Notes: generated by a model not told the origin, from the letters alone. A stretch of 64,000 bases of DNA from Chitinophagales bacterium (GCA_015655125.1 JAATFP010000061.1:1-64000), one strand, 5' to 3'. Positions 26,425 to 35,311 are shown, counted from the stretch's first letter. A program made the numbers and translations.

Positions 26425-27834
26425 ATGGGAAAAACATTATTTGAAAAGATCTGGGAAAAGCACATCGTCAAAACCATTGATGACGGGCCATCCGTGCTAT
26501 ACATCGACAAACATCTTATACACGAAGTAACGAGTCCGCAGGCGTTTGCAGGTATAGAAAAAAGAGGGTTGCAGCTTTTTCGTCCGAAACAGATCGTAGC
26601 AACGGCTGATCATAATGTACCTACGTTGGATCAGCACCTGCCGATCAAAGAGCAACTGAGCAGGATGCAGGTAGATACGCTGATAAAAAATTGCGCCAAT
26701 CACGGCATAGAATTATACGGTCTCGGACATCCGTACCAGGGCATTGTTCATGTGATCGGACCCGAGCTTGGCATCACGCAACCGGGCATGACGATCGTAT
26801 GTGGCGACAGCCATACCAGCACACATGGCGCTTTTGGATCAATCGCGTTCGGTATTGGTACAAGCGAAGTTGAAATGGTTTTTGCAACGCAGTGTTTGTT
26901 GCAAACAAAACCAAAGCAAATGCGCATCAACGTGGAAGGAGAACTAAGGGAAGGGGTTTTATCGAAAGACATTGTTCTTTATATCCTTGCAAAAATTTCC
27001 GCAAGTGGTGCAACGGGATATGCGGTAGAATATGCCGGTAGCACCATCCGGAATTTATCGATGGAGGCGCGAATGACGGTTTGCAATATGAGCATCGAAA
27101 TGGGCGCGCGTTGCGGACTCATCGCTCCTGACGAAACAACTTTCGAATACGTATACGGAAGAAATTTTGCGCCGGAAGGAATTGAATGGATCAAAGCGCT
27201 GCAATATTGGCAAACACTTTACAGCGATGATGATGCAACATTCGATGCAGAGATCAACATCGATGCCGCCGATATCACACCGATGATTACTTATGGAACA
27301 AACCCCGGAATGGGCATTGGCGTAAACCAGTTGGTGCCGCTTGGACAATCGCTTGATATAAAAGATCGTCCCTCATTTGCAAAAGCGATGGAATATATGG
27401 GCATCGAGCCGGGAAGCGCGATCAGGGGACAAAAAATAGATTACGTATTTATCGGAAGCTGCACCAACAGCCGGATTGAGGATCTGCGGCTCGTAGCCGA
27501 TTTTGTAAAAGGAAAGCACAAAGCCGATGAAGTAGAAGTGTGGATCGTACCCGGAAGCAAACAGGTAGAACAACAGGCGATCGAAGAAGGCATTGATAAA
27601 ATTTTTGAAGAAGCAGGTTTTCAATTGCGCCAACCCGGATGCAGCGCGTGTTTGGGAATGAATGAAGACAAGATTCCTGCAGGAAAATATTGCATCAGCA
27701 CCAGCAACAGAAATTTTGAAGGCAGACAAGGTGCAGGTGCGAGAACCTTACTGGCAAGCCCTCTTACTGCCGCCGCCGCCGCCATTACGGGTCGCGTAAC
27801 GGATGTAAGTGAACTGCTTGCGGGATATAATTAA
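26425..27834 (+). CDS. leuC: 3-isopropylmalate dehydratase large subunit
   Basis: 469 aa, full length for the bacterial LeuC. With LeuD it isomerises 2- to 3-isopropylmalate using a [4Fe-4S] cluster. Cluster ligands are visible in [14 protein letters not shown] and [16 protein letters not shown]; the substrate block DHNVPT and [16 protein letters not shown] near 130 are also conserved. It is separated from leuA by a 220-base gap filled with repeats, and from leuD by an inverted repeat, so these may be processed or terminated separately. Confidence 0.97.
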   Translation: MGKTLFEKIWEKHIVKTIDDGPSVLYIDKHLIHEVTSPQAFAGIEKRGLQLFRPKQIVATADHNVPTLDQHLPIKEQLSRMQVDTLIKNCANHGIELYGLGHPYQGIVHVIGPELGITQPGMTIVCGDSHTSTHGAFGSIAFGIGTSEVEMVFATQCLLQTKPKQMRINVEGELREGVLSKDIVLYILAKISASGATGYAVEYAGSTIRNLSMEARMTVCNMSIEMGARCGLIAPDETTFEYVYGRNFAPEGIEWIKALQYWQTLYSDDDATFDAEINIDAADITPMITYGTNPGMGIGVNQLVPLGQSLDIKDRPSFAKAMEYMGIEPGSAIRGQKIDYVFIGSCTNSRIEDLRLVADFVKGKHKADEVEVWIVPGSKQVEQQAIEEGIDKIFEEAGFQLRQPGCSACLGMNEDKIPAGKYCISTSNRNFEGRQGAGARTLLASPLTAAAAAITGRVTDVSELLAGYN

Positions 27835-27836
27835 AA

Positions 27837-27888
27837 TTCTGTCGGCCTGAGCTTGTCGAGGGCCTTCGACAAGCTCAGGCTGACAGAA
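27837..27888. repeat. near-perfect inverted repeat between leuC and leuD
   Basis: 52 bases forming a long stem: left arm starts TTCTGTCGGCCTGAGC, right arm ends GCTCAGGCTGACAGAA, with about two mismatches over 25 bp and almost no loop. Same arms as the repeats at 19424-19482 and 26310-26378. It begins 3 bases after the leuC stop. On the RNA it could stall polymerase or protect the leuC 3' end. Confidence 0.85.
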
Positions 27889-27916
27889 GAAAAAACCAAA
27901 AAGGACACATATTTAA

Positions 27917-28507
27917 ATGAGTAAAAACAAAATAAATATCATTCACTCCACTTTCGTTCCGCTTAATATTGAAAATGTTGATACGGACCAGATTATTCCG
28001 GCGCGATTTTTAAAAGGCACGACACGAGATGGTTTTGGAAAGAATCTTTTCCGCGACTGGCGGTATGAAAATGATGACGAAGCGACCCCGAAAAAAGATT
28101 TCCCTCTAAATCAACCCCAATATAATGGAACCATTTTGGTGGCCGGCAAAAATTTCGGTTGCGGATCTTCCAGGGAACACGCCGCCTGGGCCATACTGGA
28201 CGCGGGATTTAGCGCTGTTGTCAGCAGTTTCTTTGCAGACATTTTTAAGAACAACGCGTTGAACAATGGCGTGTTGCCGGTAACGGTAAGCGAAAAATTT
28301 CTGGAAGAAATTTTTTCACAGGGCAATGAAGCCACATTAACCATCAGCCTTCCCGAACAAAGCATCACCATCGATGCCACCGGCATTAAAGAAAGATTTG
28401 ACATCAACAGTTATAAAAAAGAATGCCTGATAAATGGATACGACGATATCGATTATTTATTGAACATCAAAGAAGATATTATCAATTATGAAACCCAACA
28501 CGCATAA
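27917..28507 (+). CDS. leuD: 3-isopropylmalate dehydratase small subunit
   Basis: 196 aa, standard LeuD size. Partner of LeuC; it supplies the swivel domain with substrate-binding residues. Diagnostic motifs are NVDTDQIIPARFLKGT near residue 20 and NFGCGSSREHAAWAI near 76, which are shared by LeuD and the aconitase swivel domain. Followed by leuB 11 bases downstream. Confidence 0.97.
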   Translation: MSKNKINIIHSTFVPLNIENVDTDQIIPARFLKGTTRDGFGKNLFRDWRYENDDEATPKKDFPLNQPQYNGTILVAGKNFGCGSSREHAAWAILDAGFSAVVSSFFADIFKNNALNNGVLPVTVSEKFLEEIFSQGNEATLTISLPEQSITIDATGIKERFDINSYKKECLINGYDDIDYLLNIKEDIINYETQHA

Positions 28508-28518
28508 ACCTATAAACC

Positions 28519-29634
28519 ATGTTTAAAAAGATCGCGGTACTGAACGGAGACGGGATCGGCCCGGAAGTAACGAAACAATCAGTGAAAGTGCTGAAAGCAA
28601 TTGCAGAACAATTTGATCACGAGTTCGTTTTTACAGAAGCTTTAATTGGTGCGGACGCCATCGACAAAACAGGATCGCCGTTGCCCTCAGAAACGATTGA
28701 CATTTGTTTAGACAGCGACGCAATTCTATTTGGCGCTATCGGTCATCCGAAATACGACAATGACCCTTCAGCGAAAGTAAGGCCGGAACAGGGTTTGCTG
28801 GGATTGCGAAAAGCATTGCAGCTGTTTGCAAACATCCGGCCGGTAACGACTTATCCAACCCTTCATTTTTTGTCGCCGCTCAAAACAAAGAACATCGAAG
28901 ATGTCGATTTTGTGATCTTCCGCGAATTGACTGGCGGAATATATTTTGGTAAAAAAGAATTAAGCGAAGACGGCTTCACCGCTTCCGATGATTGCGTTTA
29001 TACAAAAGAAGAAATCGGGCGCATTGCTCATCCCGCATTTAAGGCGGCACAGCAAAGAAGAAAAAAACTTACGCTTGTTGACAAAGCAAACGTACTCGAA
29101 ACATCGCGTTTGTGGCGGAAAGTAGTGCAGGAAATAGCGCCGCAATACAGCGATGTTGCCGTTGATTATTTATTTGTGGACAATGCTGCGATGCAGATCA
29201 TTTTAAATCCGAAACAATTTGATGTGATCCTCACGGAAAATATGTTTGGCGACATCATCAGCGATGAAGCCAGCGTTATCAGCGGCTCGCTCGGCTTGTT
29301 ACCATCGGCATCTGCGGGGAACCGTACGGCTCTGTTTGAACCGATCCACGGTTCTTACCCGCAGGCTGCCGGGAAAGATATCGCCAACCCGATAGGTTCC
29401 GTGTTGTCTGCAGCGATGTTGCTCGATCATATAGGGTTAGCCGAAGAAGCTGCGCTTGTGCGCAATGCGGTGAAATGGACTATCGAAAACAGATTCGTTA
29501 CAAAAGATATCGATCCGGTCAACTTTTATTTCACCTCAACGGTAGGCGAGCTGATCATTGATTTCATCAACAAAAATTTCTTCGAAAGAGTTAACAGTGA
29601 AAATATTGAGTTGAGAAAGTCGACCATCATCTAA
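28519..29634 (+). CDS. leuB: 3-isopropylmalate dehydrogenase
   Basis: 371 aa. NAD-dependent oxidation and decarboxylation of 3-isopropylmalate to 2-oxoisocaproate, the last special step of leucine synthesis. Motifs: the start ...VLNGDGIGPEV, the substrate arginines in EQGLLGLRKALQLFANIRP, RELTGGIYFG near 135, DNAAMQI, and the Asp-containing ENMFGDIISDEAS that binds metal. The C-terminal 20 residues are an unremarkable extension. It closes the leu cluster; the ilv leader region starts about 80 bases later. Confidence 0.97.
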   Translation: MFKKIAVLNGDGIGPEVTKQSVKVLKAIAEQFDHEFVFTEALIGADAIDKTGSPLPSETIDICLDSDAILFGAIGHPKYDNDPSAKVRPEQGLLGLRKALQLFANIRPVTTYPTLHFLSPLKTKNIEDVDFVIFRELTGGIYFGKKELSEDGFTASDDCVYTKEEIGRIAHPAFKAAQQRRKKLTLVDKANVLETSRLWRKVVQEIAPQYSDVAVDYLFVDNAAMQIILNPKQFDVILTENMFGDIISDEASVISGSLGLLPSASAGNRTALFEPIHGSYPQAAGKDIANPIGSVLSAAMLLDHIGLAEEAALVRNAVKWTIENRFVTKDIDPVNFYFTSTVGELIIDFINKNFFERVNSENIELRKSTII

Positions 29635-29642
29635 GGATGTAG

Positions 29643-29700
29643 TGTCAATCTAAGCATGCCGAAAGGTAATCTAAATGGTTCGGCAAGCTCACCATGGCAT
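29643..29700. repeat. intergenic repeat with GCCGAA / TTCGGC arms
   Basis: After leuB. Contains GCATGCCGAAAGG and GGTTCGGCAAGCTCACC, arms partly complementary (GCCGAA against TTCGGC) and ending in ATGGCAT. It resembles the repeat type common in Bacteroidota intergenic DNA and is a looser relative of the CTTGTCGAAGG family in this window. Confidence 0.5.
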
Positions 29701-29716
29701 AAAAATATAAAAGTTC

Positions 29717-29747
29717 TTTGTTTATAAACCGGGCAGTCGTAGATTAG
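29717..29747 (+). promoter_or_regulatory. candidate promoter of the ilv leader transcript
   Basis: TTTG at 29717-29720 and TAGATTAG at 29740-29747 are 19 bases apart. This fits the Bacteroidota layout of a -33 TTTG and a -7 TAnnTTTG with one mismatch in the latter. Transcription would begin about 10 bases before the leader-peptide ATG at 29764. Confidence 0.55.
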
Positions 29748-29763
29748 CATTATAATACTCCTC

Positions 29764-29868
29764 ATGCACAAAAGGAAGGTAAATAATGTAATAGCTGTTA
29801 TAACCACAATAATTATTGTGGTTGTCATTATTATTATTCCATCGCATGGAGGAGGTGCTATCGTCTAA
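29764..29868 (+). CDS. Ile/Val-rich leader peptide (ilvL-like)
   Basis: 34-codon open frame between leuB and ilvE, too short for normal ORF calling. 10 Ile and 7 Val make 17 of 34 codons, including ten in a row (IIIVVVIIII, codons 16-25), then P-S-H-G-G-G-A. There are no Leu codons. The N-terminus is basic (MHKRK). The pattern closely recalls the E. coli ilvGMEDA leader, which has VISVVVIIIPP and then Gly-Ala. The stop codon lies 20 bases before a terminator hairpin. Established model: when charged Ile- or Val-tRNA is scarce, the ribosome stalls here, changes RNA folding, and lets transcription reach the ilv genes. That it does so in this organism is inference. Confidence 0.82.
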   Translation: MHKRKVNNVIAVITTIIIVVVIIIIPSHGGGAIV

Positions 29869-29888
29869 AAATTTAGAAATAAGATACT

Positions 29889-29924
29889 AAGCGGCCCGCC
29901 TCCAAAAAGGTGGGCCGCTTTTTT
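29889..29924 (+). terminator. attenuator terminator of the ilv operon
   Basis: 13-bp stem (AAGCGGCCCGCCT against AGGTGGGCCGCTT, one G-U pair), 6-base loop CCAAAA, then a run of T. It sits after the leader peptide and 33 bases before the ilvE ATG, so it would stop transcription before the structural genes. GGAGG at 29848-29852 (repeated at 29851-29855), inside the end of the leader frame, can pair with CCTCC at 29899-29903 in the terminator's left arm, a possible antiterminator. Confidence 0.88.
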
Positions 29925-29957
29925 ATGCGACCGTTTATAAACAATAAAAAATTAAGC

Positions 29958-30851
29958 ATGTACTACAACAACGACACGATCATTTATTTCAACGGAGAAT
30001 TTGTAAAAGCAGCAGATGCGAAGATGGATCTCTACAGTCAGAGTCTGCACTATGGCTATTCCGTATTTGAAGGGATCAAATCTTACGAAACAGCCAACGG
30101 TATAAAAATATTCAAAGCAAAAGAACATTATGATCGTTTGCGTCATTCGGCGAAAGTGATGCAGATGCCTTTTGATATCGGCACTGAAGAACTGACCAGA
30201 TTGACCTATGAAGTGCTGAAAAAAAATAATTTTAGCAATGCATATATAAGGCCGGTTGTTTTTTGTTCGCCCAACATGTCTTTGTCGAAAGGCAAAGAGG
30301 CGTTCCTCGCAATTGTTGCCTGGGAATGGACAAACGGTTACCTCGCCAATAAAATGCGGTTGATGACTTCTTCCTATTGCAGACCCAATCCGGGCGCTTT
30401 CCATATCGAAGCCAAAGTAAGCGGCCATTATGTAAACTCCATTCTCGCCTGCCAGGAAGCAAAAGACAGTGGCTTTGATGAAGCGATCTTACTGGATACA
30501 AATGGCTTTGTAGCCGAAGGGCCGGGCGCAAATGTATTCATTGAAAAAGATGGAATACTGTATACGCCGGCCAAAGGGAATATTTTGCCGGGTATTACAA
30601 GAGCAACGGTAATCGACATCTGCCATGAATTGAATATTACAATTGTTGAAAAACTATTTACTGCAGAATAAATGCGCAATGCCGACAGCGCCTTCTATTG
30701 TGGTACCGCTGCAGAAATAGTAGTATTGGAATCGCTCGACAATGCTGTGTTTAAAAAGGATTGGGAAGAAAGTTTAGGATACATCATTCAGCAGGCGTAT
30801 CAATGTAAGGTGCAGGAAAAAGAATTCAGGCTACAGCAACAGATAGCGTAA
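29958..30851 (+). pseudogene. ilvE: branched-chain aminotransferase interrupted by in-frame TAA
   Basis: Fold-type IV PLP enzyme that makes Val, Ile and Leu from the 2-oxo acids. The ATG at 29958 (MYYNNDTIIYFNGEF) is the natural start. Lys153 (EAKVSGHYVNS) is the PLP lysine, and the phosphate-binding block GNILPGITRATVI follows. After 237 codons the frame hits TAA at 30669-30671, then continues in the same frame for 59 codons that are plainly the IlvE C-terminus: NADSAFYCGTAAEIVVLESLD and SLGYIIQQAY, ending at 30849-30851. In relatives this place has an acidic residue, so GAA to TAA would explain it. The short product lacks the GTAAE segment that contacts the cofactor phosphate, so it is probably inactive unless the stop is an error or read through. 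Confidence 0.85.
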
Positions 30852-30860
30852 TACTCTGTG

Positions 30861-30877
30861 GCCGCCTGCTTGGCGGC
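30861..30877 (+). other. short GC-rich hairpin after ilvE
   Basis: GCCGCC and GGCGGC arms around a loop of about 5 bases, 9 bases past the natural ilvE stop. No T-run follows, so it is not a classical terminator. Confidence 0.6.
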
Positions 30878-30905
30878 ACACGAACCAAGGCGTTCTTCGG
30901 TGCCA

Positions 30906-30955
30906 CTGTCGGGCCAAGCTTGTAGAAGCCGGCTTCTACAGGCTCGGCCCGACAG
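30906..30955. repeat. 25-bp inverted repeat before ilvD
   Basis: Left arm begins CTGTCGGGCCAAGCTTG, right arm ends AGGCTCGGCCCGACAG; two mismatches over 25 bp and no loop. Related in outline to the CTTGTCGAAGG repeats. It lies 18 bases before the ilvD ATG, and an A-run rather than a T-run follows on the plus strand, so it is not an obvious terminator for the operon. Confidence 0.8.
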
Positions 30956-30973
30956 AAAAAATATAAAAAAATT

Positions 30974-32659
30974 ATGTCAGAAATAAATAAATATAGCAAA
31001 ACGCTCACGCAGGATGAAACCCAACCCGGCGCACAAGCCATGTACTACGCGATTGGTTTCAAAGACGAAGATTTTAAAAAAGCGCAGGTAGGGGTTGTGA
31101 GTATGGGGTGGGACGGTAATCCATGCAACATGCATTTAAATGATCTTGCTACAAGTGTAAGACAAAGTATCAATACTACAGAAGGCTTGCTGGGACTGCG
31201 ATTCTACACGATCGGCGTGAGCGATGGTATCAGTATGGGAACCGATGGGATGCGGTACAGCCTGGTAAGTCGCGATGTAATCGCTGACAGTATCGAAACA
31301 AATGCAGGCGCGCAATATTACGATGGGCTGATTGCGATTCCGGGTTGCGATAAAAACATGCCTGGTTCGCTAATGGCAATGGGAAGGCTCAACAGGCCGT
31401 CTATCATGATTTATGGCGGAACGATCGCGCCGGGCCACTACAAAGGCGAGGACCTTAATCTTGTAAGTGCATTTGAAGCGCTCGGCCAAAAGATCGCGGG
31501 GAATTTAGAGGAAGCGGAATTTAAAAATATTGTGAAGCATGCGTGTCCCGGCGCCGGTGCCTGCGGCGGAATGTATACGGCCAATACTATGGCGAGCGCG
31601 ATCGAAGCGCTTGGCATGAGCCTTCCAAACTCGAGCAGCAACCCGGCTTTGAGCAGTGCCAAACAAAAAGAATGCGAAGAAGCCGGGGCCGCGATAAAGA
31701 TATTATTGGAAAAGGATATCAAGCCAAAAGATATCATGACCATGAAAGCATTTGAAAATGCGATCACAGTAATTATGGTACTGGGCGGCAGTACCAATGC
31801 GGTACTGCATTTGATCGCGATCGCAAAAAGTGTGGATGTTCCCTTAACACAGGATGATTTTCAGGCGATCAGCAACCGCGTTCCCGTGCTGGCAGATTTT
31901 AAACCTTCCGGGAAATACCTGATGGAAGACTTGTTTAAACATGGCGGCGTTCCGGCGGTAATGAAATATCTGTTGAAAAAGGGATTGCTGCACGGCGATT
32001 GTTTGACCGTTACCGGAAAAACAGTAGCAGAAAATCTGCAGGATGCCCCTGATCTTGATTTTGAAAAACAGGATATCATCATGCCGTTGGAAAGACCATT
32101 GAAAGCCACCGGCCACCTGCAAATATTATATGGCAATCTTGCAGAAAAAGGAAGCGTAGCAAAGATCAGTGGTAAGGAAGGTGAGCGGTTTGAAGGAACT
32201 GCAAGGGTATTCGATGGTGAAAAAGATCTGATTGCAGGATTGCAGTCGGGTAAAGTACATGCTGGTGATGTAGTCGTGATCCGCAATATCGGACCAAAAG
32301 GTGCGCCCGGAATGCCGGAAATGCTGAAACCGACAGGAGCCATTATCGGCGCGGGTTTGGGCAAATCCGTTGCACTGATAACTGACGGAAGATTTAGTGG
32401 CGGAACACATGGCTTCGTCGTCGGGCATATTACACCGGAAGCCGTCGATGGCGGGTTGATCGGCCTGGTGGAAGATAATGACATCATTGAAATTGATGCG
32501 GTGAGCAATACACTAAACCTGAAAGTTCCGGAAGAAATTATTGCTCAACGACGCGCGCAATGGAAAAAACCCGCGTTGAAAGCAACAAAAGGCATCTTGT
32601 TCAAATACGCACAATGCGTGAAAGATGCGAGCGAAGGTTGTGTAACAGACGAATTGTAA
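30974..32659 (+). CDS. ilvD: dihydroxy-acid dehydratase
   Basis: 561 aa. Fe-S enzyme of valine and isoleucine synthesis that dehydrates the 2,3-dihydroxy acids to 2-oxo acids. Cluster cysteines are visible in [15 protein letters not shown] near residue 122 and [19 protein letters not shown] near 193, and the third conserved region [14 protein letters not shown] is near 475. Length and motifs fit bacterial IlvD. ilvB starts one base after its stop, so the two are translationally close. Confidence 0.97.
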   Translation: MSEINKYSKTLTQDETQPGAQAMYYAIGFKDEDFKKAQVGVVSMGWDGNPCNMHLNDLATSVRQSINTTEGLLGLRFYTIGVSDGISMGTDGMRYSLVSRDVIADSIETNAGAQYYDGLIAIPGCDKNMPGSLMAMGRLNRPSIMIYGGTIAPGHYKGEDLNLVSAFEALGQKIAGNLEEAEFKNIVKHACPGAGACGGMYTANTMASAIEALGMSLPNSSSNPALSSAKQKECEEAGAAIKILLEKDIKPKDIMTMKAFENAITVIMVLGGSTNAVLHLIAIAKSVDVPLTQDDFQAISNRVPVLADFKPSGKYLMEDLFKHGGVPAVMKYLLKKGLLHGDCLTVTGKTVAENLQDAPDLDFEKQDIIMPLERPLKATGHLQILYGNLAEKGSVAKISGKEGERFEGTARVFDGEKDLIAGLQSGKVHAGDVVVIRNIGPKGAPGMPEMLKPTGAIIGAGLGKSVALITDGRFSGGTHGFVVGHITPEAVDGGLIGLVEDNDIIEIDAVSNTLNLKVPEEIIAQRRAQWKKPALKATKGILFKYAQCVKDASEGCVTDEL

Positions 32660-32660
32660 A

Positions 32661-34424
32661 ATGACAGAAAGATCAAAAAAAATATTTATGGATACGCTTG
32701 AACTTATTAAAGACGAAGAGATAAAAAACGAATCTGTTTCTATCAGCGGATCTGTAGCGGTTCTTGAAGCATTAATTGCCGAGGGCGTTACCGAAATTTT
32801 CGGCTACCCGGGAGGTGCCATCATGCCCATTTATGACGCGCTGTACGATTACGAGTCAAAACTCAATCATATCCTTGTTCGCCACGAGCAAGGCGGGATC
32901 CATGCCGCGCAAGGTTTTGCGCGTGCAAGCGGACGCACGGGGGTTGTGTTTGCAACCAGCGGGCCGGGCGCTACAAATCTCGTTACCGGACTTGCGGATG
33001 CACAGATCGACAGTACCCCGATCGTTTGTATCACCGGACAGGTGTTTGCGCATCTGCTTGGGACGGATGCATTCCAGGAAACGGATGTGATCAATATTAC
33101 AACACCGGTTACCAAATGGAACTACCAGGTAACAGATGCCAGCGAAATCCCCTCCGTACTTGCAAAAGCTTTCTACATCGCCGGAAGTGGCCGTCCGGGC
33201 CCGGTATTGATCGACATTACAAAAAATGCTCAGCTGCAATTATTCGATTATAAAGGATATACCAAGTGCAATCACATTAGAAGCTACCGGCCGGTACCAA
33301 TCGTACGCAAAGAATATGTGGAAGAAGCAGCGAAGCTGATCAATGAAGCAAAAAAACCTTTCGTGATTTTTGGGCAGGGAATTATTTTGGGAAAAGCAGA
33401 AAAAGAATTTGCGGCATTCATTGAAAAAGGGAATTTACCGGCGGCATGGACGATCATGGGAATGAGCGCCATTCCTACGAATCATCCGCTGGGAGTGGGA
33501 ATGCTGGGCATGCATGGTAATTACGGACCCAACGTTCTGACCAATGAATGCGATGTGTTGATCGCAGTCGGAATGCGTTTCGACGATCGGGTAACAGGGC
33601 GCCTAGACAAATATGCAAAACAGGCCAAAGTGATCCACCTCGATATCGATCCTTCCGAAATTGACAAGAATGTAAAAACAACGGTTCCGGTTTGGGGCGA
33701 TTGTAAGGAGACATTGCCAATGCTGACCGCTTTGCTCGACAAAAAGGAAAATAAAGAATGGTTGCAGAAATTTGCTGACTACGCAAAAGAAGAAGAAACA
33801 ACCTGTATTATCCCGGATCTGCATCCGGCCACAGAAGAATTGTCGATGGGCGAAGTAATCAAAACATTAAATGAATTGACAGCGGGCAATGCCATCATCG
33901 TAACAGATGTGGGTCAGCACCAGATGGTGGCCTGCCGGTATGCAAAGTACAATAACAGCAAAAGCAATATAACGAGCGGAGGATTGGGTACAATGGGATT
34001 TGCGTTGCCTGCGGCAATCGGCGCAAAATTTGGTGCGCCTGAAAGTACCGTCGTTGCTATCATTGGTGATGGCGGTGTGCAGATGACTATCCAGGAATTG
34101 GGTACCATCATGCAAACGGGCGTTGATATAAAAATCTTAATTCTCAATAACCGCTTTCTCGGAATGGTTCGTCAATGGCAGGAACTTTTTCATGAAAAAA
34201 GATATTCGTTCACCAATATCCAAAGTCCGGATTTTGTAAAAGTGGCCGCCGCGTATGGCATCGATGGAAAAAAAGTAAGCGCAAGAAATGATCTGAGCTC
34301 ATCGCTTAAAGAAATGCTCAACCACAAAGGATCGTTCTTACTGGAAGTGATCGTGGGAAAAGAAAACAATGTGTTTCCAATGGTACCGCAGGGTTGTAGC
34401 GTTTCTGAAATCAGGTTAAAATAA
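32661..34424 (+). CDS. ilvB: acetolactate synthase large subunit
   Basis: 587 aa thiamine-diphosphate enzyme: condenses two pyruvates to acetolactate (valine, leucine) or pyruvate with 2-oxobutyrate (isoleucine). N-terminal domain with FGYPGGAIMPIYDAL near residue 52 and the catalytic Glu in RHEQGGIHAAQGFARASG; a middle domain; C-terminal TPP domain with GDGGVQMTIQELGTI and the end of the metal motif LILNNRFLGMVRQWQ. The start one base after ilvD is used; a second ATG at codon 10 is possible. The small subunit ilvN is one gene further on. Confidence 0.96.
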   Translation: MTERSKKIFMDTLELIKDEEIKNESVSISGSVAVLEALIAEGVTEIFGYPGGAIMPIYDALYDYESKLNHILVRHEQGGIHAAQGFARASGRTGVVFATSGPGATNLVTGLADAQIDSTPIVCITGQVFAHLLGTDAFQETDVINITTPVTKWNYQVTDASEIPSVLAKAFYIAGSGRPGPVLIDITKNAQLQLFDYKGYTKCNHIRSYRPVPIVRKEYVEEAAKLINEAKKPFVIFGQGIILGKAEKEFAAFIEKGNLPAAWTIMGMSAIPTNHPLGVGMLGMHGNYGPNVLTNECDVLIAVGMRFDDRVTGRLDKYAKQAKVIHLDIDPSEIDKNVKTTVPVWGDCKETLPMLTALLDKKENKEWLQKFADYAKEEETTCIIPDLHPATEELSMGEVIKTLNELTAGNAIIVTDVGQHQMVACRYAKYNNSKSNITSGGLGTMGFALPAAIGAKFGAPESTVVAIIGDGGVQMTIQELGTIMQTGVDIKILILNNRFLGMVRQWQELFHEKRYSFTNIQSPDFVKVAAAYGIDGKKVSARNDLSSSLKEMLNHKGSFLLEVIVGKENNVFPMVPQGCSVSEIRLK

Positions 34425-34428
34425 AAAA

Positions 34429-34713
34429 ATGGTAACCGAAATGGCGGTGCTAAAAATAAAGTCAGGGCAATCAGAAAGTTTTGAAACCGCTTTTTCTGAA
34501 GCATCGAACATTATCAGCAGCATGGTTGGATATATTTCTCATGAATTGCTGAGGTGCTTAGAGCAACCAGATCAATACCTGCTGATTGTTCGATGGGAAA
34601 AATTGGAAGACCACACCATCGGATTTAGAAAAAGCGAAAAATATCAAAGATGGAAGAAGCTGTTGCATCATTTTTACGGACCTTTTCCAACAGTTGAACA
34701 TTACATTAAATGA
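34429..34713 (+). CDS. ABM-domain monooxygenase-like small protein
   Basis: 94 aa, cytosolic. Resembles the antibiotic-biosynthesis monooxygenase / YgiN ferredoxin-like fold: start MVTEMAVLKIKSGQSESFETAFSEAS, centre LEQPDQYLLIVRWEKLEDHTIGFRKSEKYQRWK, and a C-terminal HHFYGPFPTVEHY. Members include small cofactor-free quinol oxygenases and heme-degrading proteins, but many have no known role. It sits between ilvB and ilvN with gaps of 4 and 1 bases, so it must be cotranscribed. Function in branched-chain amino acid synthesis is unknown. Confidence 0.75.
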   Translation: MVTEMAVLKIKSGQSESFETAFSEASNIISSMVGYISHELLRCLEQPDQYLLIVRWEKLEDHTIGFRKSEKYQRWKKLLHHFYGPFPTVEHYIK

Positions 34714-34714
34714 A

Positions 34715-35311
34715 ATGAACATGAACAAAGCCGAATACACGATCACCGTTTACACAGAAAACCAGATCGGTTTGCTGAACCGGATCGCGATCATTTTTTC
34801 ACGTAGAAAAATAAATGTGGACAGTCTCAACACTTCACCAACAGAAGTAGAGAGCGTTCATCGCTTCACGATCGTTATCAATGAAACGGAAGACGTTGTA
34901 AGAAAACTTTGCCGGCAGATCGAAAAGCAGGTAGACGTATTGAAAGCATTTTACAATACCGAAGACGAGATTGTTTGGCAGGAAATGGCACTATACAAAG
35001 TATCGACAGACGAGATAGCAGAGAAAGTAAAAGTGGAAAGATTGCTTCGCGAATACGGCGCGCGTGCGGTGGTGATCAGGAAAGATTATACTGTTTTTGA
35101 AACAACCGGTCACCGCGAAGAAACCGCCGGCCTGATAAAGGCGCTCGAACCTTATGGCTTGATTGAATTTGTGAGAAGCGCGAGGATAGCGATTATCAAG
35201 GACAGCAGCGGCTTTCATGAAAGATTAAAATATTACGAATCAGCAGCGCCGGGCGATGAGTTGGTGGAAAATGAATATTTGAATCAGCAGGATGAAGTAT
35301 TTAGCATGTGA
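34715..35311 (+). CDS. ilvN: acetolactate synthase small (regulatory) subunit
   Basis: 198 aa. Regulatory subunit of acetolactate synthase that binds valine and raises activity of IlvB. The first ACT domain is clear: YTITVYTENQIGLLNRIAIIFSRRKINVDSLNTSP, residues about 7-41, and a second ACT-like part starts near 95 (ALYKVSTDEIAEKVKVERLLREYGARAVVI). The open frame extends upstream to 34586 inside the ABM gene, but that part is not family-like, so the ATG at 34715 (or 34721, two codons later) is preferred. Slightly longer than E. coli IlvH because of an acidic tail. Confidence 0.93.
   Translation: MNMNKAEYTITVYTENQIGLLNRIAIIFSRRKINVDSLNTSPTEVESVHRFTIVINETEDVVRKLCRQIEKQVDVLKAFYNTEDEIVWQEMALYKVSTDEIAEKVKVERLLREYGARAVVIRKDYTVFETTGHREETAGLIKALEPYGLIEFVRSARIAIIKDSSGFHERLKYYESAAPGDELVENEYLNQQDEVFSM

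Noticed and set aside
9375-30671. Reassignment of TAA as a sense codon to explain recO and ilvE
   Set aside because: TAA ends many intact genes here (susC, ilvD, ilvN neighbour leuC and others) and release factor 1 is intact, so a general recoding is excluded.
30906-30955. Intrinsic terminator before ilvD
   Set aside because: No T-run follows on the plus strand, and it matches a dispersed repeat type.
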